DNA of 64,000 bases from Roseibium sp. (GTDB taxonomy: Bacteria; Pseudomonadota; Alphaproteobacteria; Rhizobiales; Stappiaceae), in the NCBI GenBank assembly GCA_017643925.1, contig JAEPML010000002.1, positions 186,001 through 250,000 of the forward strand, read 5' to 3'. The notes below the pieces were generated by a model. The model made no database searches, was not told where the DNA came from, and worked only from the letters and a program-made list of their open reading frames with translations. Position numbers and translations under genes: made by a program. Positions 16,390 to 26,265 of the stretch are shown here, in pieces (position 1 is the first letter of the stretch; each line of letters opens with the position of its first letter).

Positions 16390-17085
16390 ATGAGCGACGC
16401 CTCGACCGGAACCACCGTCAGCGCGGATGAGGCCGAACAGCAGCGACGTGGCCTGATGCTGGTCTTGTCGTCTCCCTCGGGGGCCGGCAAGTCGACCATT
16501 GCCCGCCTGCTGCTTCAAAACGAAGACAATCTGGAACTGTCCATCTCGGTGACGACCCGGCCGCGCCGGTCCAGCGAAGTCGACGGTGTGCATTATCACT
16601 TCATCGATCCCAAGCGCTTTGAACAGATGCGGGACCACGACGAGCTGCTTGAGTCAGCCGAGGTTCACGGCAACTACTATGCAACGCCACGAGGGCCGGT
16701 CGAGGAAGCGATCGAGAACGGTCGTGATATCCTGTTCGACATCGACATTCAGGGCACTTTCCAGCTTTACGAGAAGATGCGTTCCGACGTCGTCTCGGTG
16801 TTCATCCTGCCGCCCTCTATCGCTGAAATGAAATCCCGTCTGAAACGACGCGCCGAAGACGCGGATGAAATCATCCTGAAACGGATGAAAACCGCGGTTG
16901 GCGAAATGCGTCACTGGTCGGAATACGACTATGTTGTCGTGAATGACGATCTGGAGCGGGCCTACGAAAACGTTCGGGCGATCTTGCGTGCAGAACGTCT
17001 GAAACAGTTCCGCTCACCCAAGATCGGCCCCCTTATCCAGGGCATGGTTGATGACCTGGAACAGGAACTGGCGTCTCAGAAGTAG
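16390..17085 (+). CDS. gmk: Guanylate kinase
   Basis: Phosphorylates GMP to GDP. 231 residues from ATG 16390, chosen over the GTG at 16381 because GGAG stands 8 bases before the ATG. The P-loop SSPSGAGKST is near 27-36 and the GMP-binding region VTTRPRRSSEVDGVHYHF is present, together with the lid segment FILPPSIAEMKSRLKRR. The gene begins 5 bases after yicC ends. Confidence 0.97.
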   Translation: MSDASTGTTVSADEAEQQRRGLMLVLSSPSGAGKSTIARLLLQNEDNLELSISVTTRPRRSSEVDGVHYHFIDPKRFEQMRDHDELLESAEVHGNYYATPRGPVEEAIENGRDILFDIDIQGTFQLYEKMRSDVVSVFILPPSIAEMKSRLKRRAEDADEIILKRMKTAVGEMRHWSEYDYVVVNDDLERAYENVRAILRAERLKQFRSPKIGPLIQGMVDDLEQELASQK

Positions 17086-17121
17086 ACCAGTGGATTAACT
17101 AGCCACCTACGCGATCTGGTT

Positions 17122-18021
17122 TTAACTGCTGCCGGTTGCCGAAAATCGGTGTCGGTACAAGTCAGCGACTCGTGTCTTTATCTTCGACAACTGCGGATGA
17201 AAGCGCAGCCGTTCGTGGAAACTGAGCCAGGATTGGGATGTCGCAAGGGGAACGTCCGATACCCTGACGAGATCTTCTTCTTCGCCGATCCAGTCCGGCA
17301 GAATTCCCATGGCCTGATCCGAGAGCAGAACTCTGAGCAGGGCTACGGAACTGTTGACACTGAAGCGCGGTGACTTGCCTTCGAGAATATCAGACAGAAG
17401 CTTCGCGGACCGGAGTTGCGCTCGCGTGCCGCAATAGCCCGCCCAGATCTGATCTTTCCAGTTGGAAGGAGAGGCCGCTGCAGGGTGGGCTTTCAGGAAA
17501 CCTCTGGACGCGTAGACGTGAAACTGTCTCTGTCCGAGCTTCTGGGCAATTAGGTGCGCGTGCTTCGGGGCGCGGTTGCCGACTGCAATATCCGCAGCGT
17601 TGCGGGAAAGATCCCAAAAGACGTCATCAGCGTAAAATTCGAGCCGCACACCCTCGAGGCCCTCAAGCAAAGCGTCTGCGTGCTGGGTCAGAAAGTATTG
17701 GCCCCATTCTCCAAGCGTGATCCGGCAGACCTGGTTGGCTTCTCCAATCTTTTCCAGATCGACTGCGCGTTGAAAGTCGGCAGCACTTTGAGCCATCGAT
17801 TGAGCCGCTTCGAACAACCGGTGGCCGCTTTCCGTAAGCGCAAATCCAGACTGCCGCCTGTCAAACAGTTGCAGGCCGATCTGGTTCTCAAGTCGGGAAA
17901 TGTGACGCCCGGCGGTCGGCTGAGAGACCGACAAGGCGTTTGCAGCTTTGCTGACACTCTGATGTTCTGCGACGGCAAGGAACATCCGGATGTCATCCCA
18001 GTCCAGATCATGAATATTCAT
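17122..18021 (-). CDS. LysR family transcriptional regulator
   Basis: 299 residues. The N-terminal winged helix-turn-helix (residues about 10-70) contains FLAVAEHQSVSKAANALSVSQPT, given here as landmarks FLAVAEHQSVSKAA and LSVSQPTAGRHISRLE, and is followed by the LysR substrate-binding domain. It is convergent with gmk. Its start codon lies inside overlapping palindromes, suggesting autoregulation. The target is unknown; the only divergent neighbour is a doubtful 71-codon frame. Confidence 0.93.
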   Translation of the reverse strand: MNIHDLDWDDIRMFLAVAEHQSVSKAANALSVSQPTAGRHISRLENQIGLQLFDRRQSGFALTESGHRLFEAAQSMAQSAADFQRAVDLEKIGEANQVCRITLGEWGQYFLTQHADALLEGLEGVRLEFYADDVFWDLSRNAADIAVGNRAPKHAHLIAQKLGQRQFHVYASRGFLKAHPAAASPSNWKDQIWAGYCGTRAQLRSAKLLSDILEGKSPRFSVNSSVALLRVLLSDQAMGILPDWIGEEEDLVRVSDVPLATSQSWLSFHERLRFHPQLSKIKTRVADLYRHRFSATGSS

Positions 18022-18030
18022 TTTTGAATA
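18011..18030. promoter_or_regulatory. Overlapping palindromes at the LysR start codon
   Basis: TGAATATTCA (18011-18020) is a perfect palindrome, and TATTCA-TTTT-TGAATA (18015-18030) is a second one overlapping it. The regulator's ATG (18021-18019) lies inside. This fits autorepression by the LysR protein or an RNA stem over the start. Confidence 0.5.
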
Positions 18031-18105
18031 ATATCATATAGAAACATTCAATTGCAAATGCAGACGCCGGTGGCACTCTCCGATTTTCAACGGAGGGCGG
18101 TTTGA

Positions 18106-18321
18106 ATGTTTGAGTGGATTGCGCGAATTCGGGAGTCTCTGCAGGGTCGGCGGCCCGCAAGTCTCTATCTGTCGAAAGACAAGGCTGAATGGCCGGCCTG
18201 GTTGGCCAAGGATGTGTGTCTTGAGATGCCCGAGCAGAGGCGCTTTGAAAGAGAGACGAGTTGTAGCAACACTGTGACTGTGCCCAGGTCTTGTCAAATC
18301 AATCCGGGTGAACAGAGTTGA
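18106..18321 (+). CDS. Possible 71-residue protein divergent from the LysR gene
   Basis: Not recognised. A 71-codon frame starts at ATG 18106 with CGGAGGG 8 bases upstream, a strong ribosome binding site. The product begins [17 protein letters not shown] and is charged, with two Cys residues near the middle. It overlaps the 3' end of rsmA by 23 bases on the opposite strand. LysR regulators often control a divergent gene, so this could be the target, or a remnant of one. Without comparative data it is only a candidate. Confidence 0.35.
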   Translation: MFEWIARIRESLQGRRPASLYLSKDKAEWPAWLAKDVCLEMPEQRRFERETSCSNTVTVPRSCQINPGEQS

Positions 18322-19150
18322 AGGCATTTGCCAGGGCGACAAACCCGGCAATATCGATTTCTTCCGCGCGTGCGGTCGGCTTCAGGCCGGCTTCGCAGAT
18401 CAGCGTTTCCGCATCCGGTGACAGAGATTTGAGACTGGCGCGCAGCATCTTGCGGCGCTGACCGAAGGCCGCCGCCGTGACCCTTTCCAGGGCTTTCAGA
18501 TCACAGGGAAGGGGCGAGGCATTGGGGGTGAGGTGCACAACGGCACTTGTCACTTTGGGCGGCGGCGTAAAAGCTTTCGGGCTGATGTCGAACAGAATGC
18601 CACCCTTGCAGCGCCATCCGGCGAGCACACCCAGACGCCCGTAGGCCTTGCTGCCCGGTTGGGCTGCGATACGCTCGCCGACTTCCTTCTGAAACATCAG
18701 CGTTAGCGACAGCCAGAACGGTGGCCACTGCGGTATCGTGATCCAGTTGATCAGCAACTGGGTGCCCACGTTATAGGGGAGATTGGCCGCGATCCGAACT
18801 TTGTCACCACCGGTGACAGCAACAGGATCAATGTCCAGCGCATCGCCTTCAATGACCTCAAGTCGTCCGGGATAGTGGTCCGAGATTTCAGCGAGCGCCG
18901 GAAGACAACGTGTGTCTTTTTCGATGGCGACGACCTTCTTTGCACCTGCCGCCAGGAGCGCACGGGTCAGACCGCCGGGACCCGGGCCGATCTCCAGAAC
19001 CGTGCAGTCCTCGAGGTTCCCGGCAGAGCGTGCGATACGGGACGTCAGGTTGAGGTCGAGCAGGAAATTCTGACCAAGTGACTTCTTGGCATTGAGGCCG
19101 TGCGTGGCAATGACTTCGCGAAGCGGGGGCAGGGTATCGATTTGCGCCAT
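18299..19150 (-). CDS. rsmA: 16S rRNA dimethyladenosine transferase
   Basis: Dimethylates two adenines near the 3' end of 16S rRNA during small-subunit maturation. 283 residues. It has the family start [22 protein letters not shown] motif [16 protein letters not shown] near residue 52 and the catalytic NLPYNV motif near residue 125. Last gene of lptF-lptG-lptD-surA-pdxA-rsmA, 15 bases after pdxA. Confidence 0.97.
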   Translation of the reverse strand: MAQIDTLPPLREVIATHGLNAKKSLGQNFLLDLNLTSRIARSAGNLEDCTVLEIGPGPGGLTRALLAAGAKKVVAIEKDTRCLPALAEISDHYPGRLEVIEGDALDIDPVAVTGGDKVRIAANLPYNVGTQLLINWITIPQWPPFWLSLTLMFQKEVGERIAAQPGSKAYGRLGVLAGWRCKGGILFDISPKAFTPPPKVTSAVVHLTPNASPLPCDLKALERVTAAAFGQRRKMLRASLKSLSPDAETLICEAGLKPTARAEEIDIAGFVALANAFNSVHPD

Positions 19151-19165
19151 GAGATTTGCGAGCCG

Positions 19166-20185
19166 CTAATACTGGTCAGGATTTGCCAAAGCGTTCGCAA
19201 GACGAAGCGCGGCTGCAAAACTGTCCACACGGGCCTTGCCGGTACCGGCCAGGTCGTAGGCCGTCCCGTGATCCGGTGACGTGCGTACGAACGGCAGGCC
19301 AAGCGTGACGTTGACGCTCTCGTCAAACCCGATTGTCTTGGCCGGTATCAGCACCTGGTCGTGATACATGCCCAGAACGCAATCATATTCTGACCGTGCG
19401 CGTTGATGAAAAAGCGTATCGGCTGAATGCGGACCGGTCGCTTCGACGCCCTTGGCCTTGAGTTGTGCCACGGCAGGTTCAATAATGTCCTGGTCCTCCA
19501 GTCCCATCGCGCCGTCTTCGCCGGCATGCGGATTGAGCCCGCAAATTGCCAGACGGGGATTGGCATATCCAAAACGCTGCTTCAGGTCGTTCGAGGCGAT
19601 CTCCGCGGTCTCGACGATCAGATCAGTGGTCAGGGTGTCCGGCACGTCCTTCAACGGAATGTGGATCGTTACGGGGATTACCATAAGTTCCGGGCCGGCG
19701 ATCATCATGACCGGTTGAGCAGGGGCTCCCGGCCAATGTTTCCGGGCCAGCTCACCCAGGAACTCAGTATGTCCGGGGAAGGAAAACCCTGTCTTGTAGA
19801 GTGCCGACTTGTTGATCGGGCTTGTCACGATGCCAGCGGCCTTGCCGTCATGCACATCCTCGACGCAGTGTTCGATGGCCGAAATGACGGAATTGGCGGT
19901 GTCGTAGCTTTCTTCGCCTGGAGTGTCCTTCAGTGCCGGTCCGGTCTGCACCACCGGCAGGCCCCTGGAGAAATGACCGATGGCGTCCTCCGGGGAAAGC
20001 TCTTCCAGATGAACATTCAGACCAAGATGTCTGGCACGGCTCGAAAGCAGGGCACTGTCACCTCTCACATAAAAGGGGGGGGCGCAGAGCTTACGGCGAT
20101 TGACCCAGGACAGCAGGGCCAAGTCCGGACCGATGCCAGCAGGTTCTCCCATGCTGACGGCAATTGGTTTTTCAGGTGCTCGCAT
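19166..20185 (-). CDS. pdxA: 4-hydroxythreonine-4-phosphate dehydrogenase
   Basis: Vitamin B6 synthesis: NAD-dependent oxidation of 4-phosphohydroxy-threonine. 339 residues. It begins KPIAVSMGEPAGIGPD, has the substrate His in GHTEFLGELA and the metal/phosphate signature MYHDQVLIPAKTIGFDESVN, and ends in a TSPDHGTAYDLAGTG motif. It starts 6 bases after the surA-like gene ends; the surA-pdxA-rsmA order is conserved across proteobacteria. Confidence 0.97.
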   Translation of the reverse strand: MRAPEKPIAVSMGEPAGIGPDLALLSWVNRRKLCAPPFYVRGDSALLSSRARHLGLNVHLEELSPEDAIGHFSRGLPVVQTGPALKDTPGEESYDTANSVISAIEHCVEDVHDGKAAGIVTSPINKSALYKTGFSFPGHTEFLGELARKHWPGAPAQPVMMIAGPELMVIPVTIHIPLKDVPDTLTTDLIVETAEIASNDLKQRFGYANPRLAICGLNPHAGEDGAMGLEDQDIIEPAVAQLKAKGVEATGPHSADTLFHQRARSEYDCVLGMYHDQVLIPAKTIGFDESVNVTLGLPFVRTSPDHGTAYDLAGTGKARVDSFAAALRLANALANPDQY

Positions 20186-20191
20186 ATCGGA

Positions 20192-21112
20192 TCAACGGTG
20201 GATGATCGTCGCCCGGCGCCGGACTTCGTTCAGAAAACGGCGGGACTGGCTTTCACCTTCCTTGGCGCGCAGCTCGTTTTCCAGTTCGGTACGCACTGCA
20301 ATATCCGAGGCAATTTCCCGTTTGCCGCAGATCGCGATCATCTCGAACCCGACGGGGGTAGTGCTTGGTTTGGTCAGCTTGCCCGGAGTGAGTTCGTTGA
20401 TCTCGTCCCGCATGTTCGCAGGCAATTCAGTCTCCAGGCGGCGGCCGATGGGCTGCACGACCACCTCGCTGTACTGGCCGAGAAGTGCGCCGGCTGCGTC
20501 ACAGCCGTCGAACTTGGACCGGATCTGGTTGCTTTCCCGCTTGCGCTTGGACTTGAAGCCACCGGAGGAGTTTTTGGGAACGACGACGATAATCCGTTTC
20601 AGATCGTACTCGATGGACTTTTGCCGGTCAGACTCGTCCGTCTTCTTGAGTGCGGCAATGATGTCCGATTCATGGACCTCGATCTTGCCCCGGAACTTGC
20701 GTTGCAAGACCTGGTTCCAGGCCAGCTGCGCCTTCAGGCGCGCTTTCAGGGTTTCCGGCTTGACGCCGCCGCTGCGCAGGGCTTTGGAAAGCTGCGCGGG
20801 CGACATTTTCACGTTGCGTGCGATGTTGTTATACGCATTGTCGATCGTTGACTGGTCGATATCGACACCGACGCGTTCGGCTTCCGCAAGTTTGATCTGA
20901 TCGTCAATCAGTTCTTCCTTGGCCTGTCGTTTGGCGACCGAAGCGGATTTTCTCTGGGTGAGCGTGATCAGCCGGGAGCGCTGACTGATGTCATAGTCGG
21001 TGATCGGCACGTCATTGACGATCACTCTGATTGCTGCCTCTGCCGGAAGCGAGATGGGCACTGCCAGCAGCATCGCGAGACCAAGGAAAACCGGAACGAA
21101 ACGAAGTCGCAT
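20192..21112 (-). CDS. SurA-like periplasmic chaperone
   Basis: 306 residues. A signal peptide (MRLRFVPVFLGLAMLLAVPIS, residues about 1-27 with cleavage after AEAA) leads into a SurA N-terminal chaperone domain (VIVNDVPITDYDISQRSRL and the repeated helix pattern). The C-terminal half resembles a parvulin-type prolyl isomerase domain only loosely. E. coli SurA is about 430 residues with two isomerase domains, so this is the short alphaproteobacterial form. Its place between lptD and pdxA supports a role in outer-membrane protein folding, LptD included. Confidence 0.85.
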   Translation of the reverse strand: MRLRFVPVFLGLAMLLAVPISLPAEAAIRVIVNDVPITDYDISQRSRLITLTQRKSASVAKRQAKEELIDDQIKLAEAERVGVDIDQSTIDNAYNNIARNVKMSPAQLSKALRSGGVKPETLKARLKAQLAWNQVLQRKFRGKIEVHESDIIAALKKTDESDRQKSIEYDLKRIIVVVPKNSSGGFKSKRKRESNQIRSKFDGCDAAGALLGQYSEVVVQPIGRRLETELPANMRDEINELTPGKLTKPSTTPVGFEMIAICGKREIASDIAVRTELENELRAKEGESQSRRFLNEVRRRATIIHR

Positions 21113-21269
21113 TTAATAACCATCCGTGCTGGCCTGGGGCCGAACCGAAGTGAATGTAAGTGTGCCATGATATTTCGCACATCATGACAACTAATTCAAA
21201 GCCTTCACGCTTGTTGCCGGTATTCGTGGCAGCAAAATGACTTGAATGAGCTCTCCAGCGTCTTTGACC

Positions 21270-23657
21270 CTAATTCAGAGCGCCGCTCGAAACCTGGGTG
21301 CTGCCGATCGTCCTGAGACCAATCCGGAAGTAGAGCGTGCGATTGACGGAATCGCCATCGTTCCGGCTTCGGTCTTCCGCATAGGAGACGGACATCGAAA
21401 AGCCTTCGTCGTCGTAGCCGATTCCAACGCCGTCTTGAACGATGTTGCTGTTTTCCAGGTCGTAGCGAACAGAGCCGAAGATCCGCCAGTTTTCCTCAAG
21501 CCGCAGGCTGGCTGAGCCGAGCAATTCCTCGCGCGGTGAATCGATCCCCACATCCGGTTGGGCGTTCAAAAACGCATAGGCGAGTGAGGACACGACCGGC
21601 CCGTAGATGGCGCTGGCCTGCGCCTGTACACGGTTGAAGGAGAAGTCATCCTTGTCCAGTCGGGCCTGGGCGCCCAGTTTCACGCCGTATTGCGTGTCCA
21701 GGTAAAGGCTGCCGACATAGTCTGACAGGTCGCCGGCAAGGCCGGAATCCTGAGTAGCGCCGAGAATATCGGGAGTGGAGTAGGAGTTCTCACCCGCCAG
21801 ATGGTAGGAGCGCCCGAACAGACCGCTGAGATAGTAGCCGTTGTCCAGCTGGAGCTTGTAGTTCAGGCCAAGGTTCAGGCGTGTACCGCCCTCGGCACGG
21901 TCAAATCCGGAGAACTTGTCATAGTCGAAGAGGGTGGAGGTGTCGAAAACAATGCTCTGTGCGTCATCATTCGGCAGCTCGCCAATCCGCTGTTCATCAG
22001 GCCTCACGACCACCTGCGCAACCGGTTCCAGGATCTGGTTGCCCCCGGTGAAAGTTGCAATGATCGGGTAACGGTATTCCATGCCCACCGCCGGCATTGC
22101 TCGGCCGACGAAACTTTCCCCGGTCAGGGCAAGCACGTCCGCATCGGGTGACGCCAGGAAGAACAGGTCACCGCGCATATAGGCAAAGGGTGTGAACGAC
22201 TGGCCGAGCGGGTCGATGAACGTGCGGCGCCAGTCCCCCTTGAGGGTCAGGCGGGAGAACGTGCCGTCGACACCGCGGAAGCGGGGAGTGGTGCCACCGT
22301 CAATGGAAAATGCGTCTGTCTCGTCACGCGTCAGCGACGTGAAGTTGGCCGTCAGAGCCAGTTCCCCGGCGAGAACAGGATCGGCAAAGACATAGTCATA
22401 GTCGATGACCGGCAAAACGAGAGGCTGCTTGTCCTGCAGCGAACTGCCCACGGGCGAGAAGCCATTGGCGTCGAACTGGCTGTCCGAATAGTCTTCCTGC
22501 GAGATCTGGAACGCGTAGGCCTTCACAGACAGAGCGTTTCGATCGGATTTCCCTTCAAGAAAGATCTCCGAAGTCTCGCCGTTATCGTCGAAACTCGTGA
22601 AGGAGTAGTCCTTGAAGAAGGCCCTGTCGCTCTTGTAGGTAACGTTCCAGCCAAGCGTCCAGTCCGGGGCAAGGTTGAACGACGCCTTGGAGTTGATCGC
22701 ACCCCGCCAGCGCTCATCGGCGCGGGAGGTGGAAAACTGACCGGGCTGCGCCTGGAAAAGACCGGCGGCCGAGAAACTCACCTGTCCGGACGTGAACCGA
22801 TGCCGGTATTCGACATCGCCAAACAGGCCCTGTTTTGTCAGTGGAGTGAGAGCAGCCGTTGCATCGTAGTGCGGGTTCAGCGCCCAGTAATAGGGGACCG
22901 TGACACCGTAGCCGAGCTTGTCATTGACGATCCCGGACGGCATCAGGAAGCCGGACTTTCTCCGAACGGACGGATCCGGCATCGACAGATAGGGCAAATA
23001 GGCAATTGGCTGCCCATAGACCTCGAACGCCGCATCTTCGAACCGGATGATTTTTTCCTGCTGATTGTGAATGATCTTCTCAGCACGGACCCGCCAGAGC
23101 GGCGGTTTGTTCGGCGGATTGGTCGGCTTGGTGTAGACGGTGTAGATGCCGTTGTTGATCGTTGTAACGTTGTCGTTTTCGCGGCGGGCCTGTTCCGCGA
23201 TAAAGCGTGTGCGCCGGGTCGTGTCGATCTGAAGGGCTCTGGCAAATCCCTCCGAAAAGTCCTCGGACAGGGTCATTTCCTCTGTCCGAACGACATTGCC
23301 GTTCGATTCAATGAAGATGACGTTGCCGCGTGCCATGAGCTGCTGGCTCTTGCGGTCGAAAATGATCTGGTGAGCCTGGACCGTGTTGCCGTCGTAATAG
23401 ACCTGAACGCTTCCCGTCGCGACGATCAGGTCGCGGTCGAAATCATAGGTGATTTCGCTGGCTTCGAGCAGCAATTCCGCATTCGGGTCGGCCTGCTTTG
23501 CCAACTCGTCGGTAAAATTCTGGGCAGATGCGGGCAGGGTCGCGAATTGGCTTAGGCAAGCACCAACCGCCAGCGCGCTCACCGCCGCCAGCAATCTGCC
23601 CCTGTTGGCCCAAATCTCTGTGTTCAGGAAAGCTGGAAAAGACATCGCCTTACCCAT
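21270..23657 (-). CDS. lptD: LPS assembly outer-membrane protein LptD
   Basis: 795 residues. After a signal sequence (cleavage near PASAQ) there is an OstA/LptA-like periplasmic domain (about 60-200: ASEITYDFDRDLIVATGSVQVYYDG region, landmarks ITYDFDRDLIVATG and GNTVQAHQI), then a large beta-barrel ending in alternating aromatic strands. With LptE it inserts lipopolysaccharide into the outer leaflet. It overlaps the end of lptG by 8 bases, so coupling is likely. An alternative start is the ATG at 23645. Confidence 0.95.
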   Translation of the reverse strand: MGKAMSFPAFLNTEIWANRGRLLAAVSALAVGACLSQFATLPASAQNFTDELAKQADPNAELLLEASEITYDFDRDLIVATGSVQVYYDGNTVQAHQIIFDRKSQQLMARGNVIFIESNGNVVRTEEMTLSEDFSEGFARALQIDTTRRTRFIAEQARRENDNVTTINNGIYTVYTKPTNPPNKPPLWRVRAEKIIHNQQEKIIRFEDAAFEVYGQPIAYLPYLSMPDPSVRRKSGFLMPSGIVNDKLGYGVTVPYYWALNPHYDATAALTPLTKQGLFGDVEYRHRFTSGQVSFSAAGLFQAQPGQFSTSRADERWRGAINSKASFNLAPDWTLGWNVTYKSDRAFFKDYSFTSFDDNGETSEIFLEGKSDRNALSVKAYAFQISQEDYSDSQFDANGFSPVGSSLQDKQPLVLPVIDYDYVFADPVLAGELALTANFTSLTRDETDAFSIDGGTTPRFRGVDGTFSRLTLKGDWRRTFIDPLGQSFTPFAYMRGDLFFLASPDADVLALTGESFVGRAMPAVGMEYRYPIIATFTGGNQILEPVAQVVVRPDEQRIGELPNDDAQSIVFDTSTLFDYDKFSGFDRAEGGTRLNLGLNYKLQLDNGYYLSGLFGRSYHLAGENSYSTPDILGATQDSGLAGDLSDYVGSLYLDTQYGVKLGAQARLDKDDFSFNRVQAQASAIYGPVVSSLAYAFLNAQPDVGIDSPREELLGSASLRLEENWRIFGSVRYDLENSNIVQDGVGIGYDDEGFSMSVSYAEDRSRNDGDSVNRTLYFRIGLRTIGSTQVSSGALN

Positions 23658-24744
23658 CTTCCTGATGCAAGAGAATTGTCAAACCCATAAGTACTCCAAA
23701 TATTCCAGGCGCCCATGCAGCCACCAAAGGAGGGACGATACCCGCGCCCCCGAAGTCCTTGGCAAGCTCGGTTAGAACGTAAAGCACGAACCCGGACAGG
23801 ATTCCACCCAGAATCATACTTCCAAGCCCGCCAAACCGCGAAACTTTAAGAGAAACTGCCGCTGCAATCAAAATCATTGCAATCAGAAGAAGAGGTCGTG
23901 CCAGAAGAGTCTGATATTGCAAATTATACCGATAGGCCGGCAATCCGGCATTTCTCGCCAATTCGATAAAGCGGGGAAGGTTCCAGAACGATATCGATTC
24001 GGGTGACCCGATGCTTTCGCGGACCTCTGTCGCAGTCAGGAATGTACTGACCTGATAGCGACCATATGGCTGTGGATCTTGCTCGGTCGTGTAGACGATT
24101 GCGTCGCTCAGATTCCAGATTTCATCACCAAGTCGTGCTTCGGCCGCCTCGATCCGTTCCCTGAACGTGCCCTCGCGGTCAAAGGTGAAAATCGTGACAC
24201 CGCGCAGAAGCGTGCCGCCGTCGAGAAGCTGTTTCGCCAGAAGCACGGATTCGCCGTCCAGGCCATCCTGTCGAACCCAGACGTCATTCGTTGTCTGAAG
24301 AAGGAAACTCTGCTCCGAGCCGAACAGCCCGGTGGCTACCTCGTCCGACTTTTGCTGAAACCAGACAGCGGCCGGATTATACGCGGTGATCGACAGGATC
24401 CCCAGGATCAGACCGACGAAGATCGCCGGTGCGGAGAACTGCCACACCGAGATGCCCGACGCCCGCGTGACAACGAGTTCCAGGGCCCGGCTCAGGGAAA
24501 CAAAGGCCGCGATGGCACCAAAAAGGACAGTGAACGGGATGACCTGCTCGAGCAGCAGCGGCACCCGCAATGCCGAGATGAGAGCAACGCGGAGCACCGA
24601 AAAACCTTCGCGGTCTCCGCCACGTCGAACCAGTTCCAGAACGTCGAAGAGGAAGATGAGCGCGGCGGCAAACAGGAACAGGCCGATGATGGCCTTTAGA
24701 AAACGGCCTGAAAAATACAGCGAAAGGGTGCGGCCGAGGATCAT
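23650..24744 (-). CDS. lptG: LPS export ABC transporter permease LptG
   Basis: 364 residues, YjgP/YjgQ family: six membrane segments, three at each end, around a central periplasmic beta-jellyroll of about 170 residues that hands LPS to LptC/LptA. It begins ILGRTLSLYFSGRFLKAI. It works as a heterodimer with LptF, powered by LptB (not in this window). It overlaps lptF by 4 bases and lptD by 8. Confidence 0.94.
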   Translation of the reverse strand: MILGRTLSLYFSGRFLKAIIGLFLFAAALIFLFDVLELVRRGGDREGFSVLRVALISALRVPLLLEQVIPFTVLFGAIAAFVSLSRALELVVTRASGISVWQFSAPAIFVGLILGILSITAYNPAAVWFQQKSDEVATGLFGSEQSFLLQTTNDVWVRQDGLDGESVLLAKQLLDGGTLLRGVTIFTFDREGTFRERIEAAEARLGDEIWNLSDAIVYTTEQDPQPYGRYQVSTFLTATEVRESIGSPESISFWNLPRFIELARNAGLPAYRYNLQYQTLLARPLLLIAMILIAAAVSLKVSRFGGLGSMILGGILSGFVLYVLTELAKDFGGAGIVPPLVAAWAPGIFGVLMGLTILLHQEDG

Positions 24745-25928
24745 GCGCTCCCCCCGGTCTGGCGATTGTTCAGGCGGTCGACAATGGCGTCAATGCGGTC
24801 CTGAACGGAAAGCTGCAGTTCGGTCAGCCATCTTGGCTGTGCCGAAGTCTGTTCCCTGAAGATGGACATCAGCGCGAGCGCGGACCCGGCAATCGGAACG
24901 GCATAGAGCAGGCCGAGCAGCGCGGTGTTGCCGGCATAAATCGCCGTGACACCGAAACCGCTGGTTCTCAGAAGCACGCAGGCGATGATGGCGCCAAGGA
25001 CCGACAGTCCGCGGCTTTGGCGTGTTGTCCTTGCTTTTCCGAGGAATGCAAAGACGATCAGGCCAAAGGCGAGGCAATAAAGCGGCTGGCTGAAGCGCTC
25101 ATGAAGTTCGGCAGTCAGTTTCTCCGGGTTCTGGAGTGCATAGGCATCGTTGCGGCCTGGTGCAATCAGGTTCGCAGTGGAGCGCTCGCTTGCCTTGAAA
25201 ACCGGTTCACCGGCCTCCGGAATGAGATTTGACAGATCGAAGGCGTAGGACTGGAACCGCACGATCGAAATGTCGCCCTGTTCCTTGGGACGCCGCTGGA
25301 TTGTGCCGTTCTGCATCACCAGGAGGGTTCGGTCAGCCGTCTCGATGATTTGTCCGGTATCGGCCTGATAGGTGAAAGCCGTCTCTTCATCCCGCGTGTC
25401 GTGAAGCAGAAGCCCGTCCAGCGTTCCGTTGCCGGACCTGTTCCTGATATGGAACGTCAGACCATTCTCGACATTGATGAAGCGGCCCGGCTTGACGATG
25501 TTGGCCACCAGGTCGGCGCGCACACGCGTGATCTCAGTGCGCAACTGCGCAAGACCCATGGGCGCGAAATAGAGCGACATGCTCGCGGTCAGAAACATGA
25601 CCAGGAACGAGAACAGCACGACCGGCTTCAACACGAGAAACCGCGAGCCCCCACTCGCATCGATAACGATCAGCTCGCTGTCGCCTGAAAGGGCGTTGAG
25701 GACCAGAATAAGGGCGATCATGAGGGCAAACGGCGCAACGATCACGATCAGGAACGGCAGCGCCAGCATGGTAATGCCGATGAACTGCACAATGGTCTGG
25801 CCTTTGGAGGTCACAAGGTCCAGCTGGCGGAGCGCCTGTGTCGCCCAGACAACACCTGTCATTGCCGCAATCGTGAAAGTGAATGCGACCAACGTCCGGC
25901 GGACAATGTAACGTTCAAGCGTTTTCAT
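24741..25928 (-). CDS. lptF: LPS export ABC transporter permease LptF
   Basis: 395 residues of the YjgP/YjgQ family with the same six-segment layout as LptG. It begins MKTLERYIVRRTLVAFTFT, a typical LptF start, and has the cytoplasmic coupling segment near LNALSGDSELIVIDASG. First gene of the lptFGD-surA-pdxA-rsmA run; its promoter should lie in 25929-26265. Confidence 0.94.
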   Translation of the reverse strand: MKTLERYIVRRTLVAFTFTIAAMTGVVWATQALRQLDLVTSKGQTIVQFIGITMLALPFLIVIVAPFALMIALILVLNALSGDSELIVIDASGGSRFLVLKPVVLFSFLVMFLTASMSLYFAPMGLAQLRTEITRVRADLVANIVKPGRFINVENGLTFHIRNRSGNGTLDGLLLHDTRDEETAFTYQADTGQIIETADRTLLVMQNGTIQRRPKEQGDISIVRFQSYAFDLSNLIPEAGEPVFKASERSTANLIAPGRNDAYALQNPEKLTAELHERFSQPLYCLAFGLIVFAFLGKARTTRQSRGLSVLGAIIACVLLRTSGFGVTAIYAGNTALLGLLYAVPIAGSALALMSIFREQTSAQPRWLTELQLSVQDRIDAIVDRLNNRQTGGSA

Positions 25929-26265
25929 AAACTTGCCGGATTTTGCCCTTGCAAAAATGCCCTAAAATCTTCCAACTCCGAATAACACGGAATGTGGTGA
26001 ACGGCCCATGAATAAGAATGGTTAATATACATTAATTTTGGCGGCTCTTGCCGGAAAGCTGTTAAAACCCCATGCTTTGTAAGAATTGGCCACCAATTTC
26101 CGGTCTTGCCGGATATGGAAACGATATAACGGAATTTCCAGATCAATCTCGAACCAAAACGGCAATTCGGCAACGAACTTGCTGCGCCGTGAAAAAAGAA
26201 CCTCTCAGAACGCCGGTTTTTTCAATTTCGGCATGCCGCAAACACAACAAGACAGGGAGTCCTCA
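25929..26265. other. Divergent lptF/pepA intergenic region
   Basis: 337 bases, distinctly more AT-rich than its surroundings near 26010-26060. TTAAT-ATAC-ATTAA (26022-26035) is a small inverted repeat. The region must contain promoters for both directions, but I cannot assign convincing -35/-10 pairs. A frame upstream of pepA stays open from 26086 but has no start signal. Confidence 0.5.
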
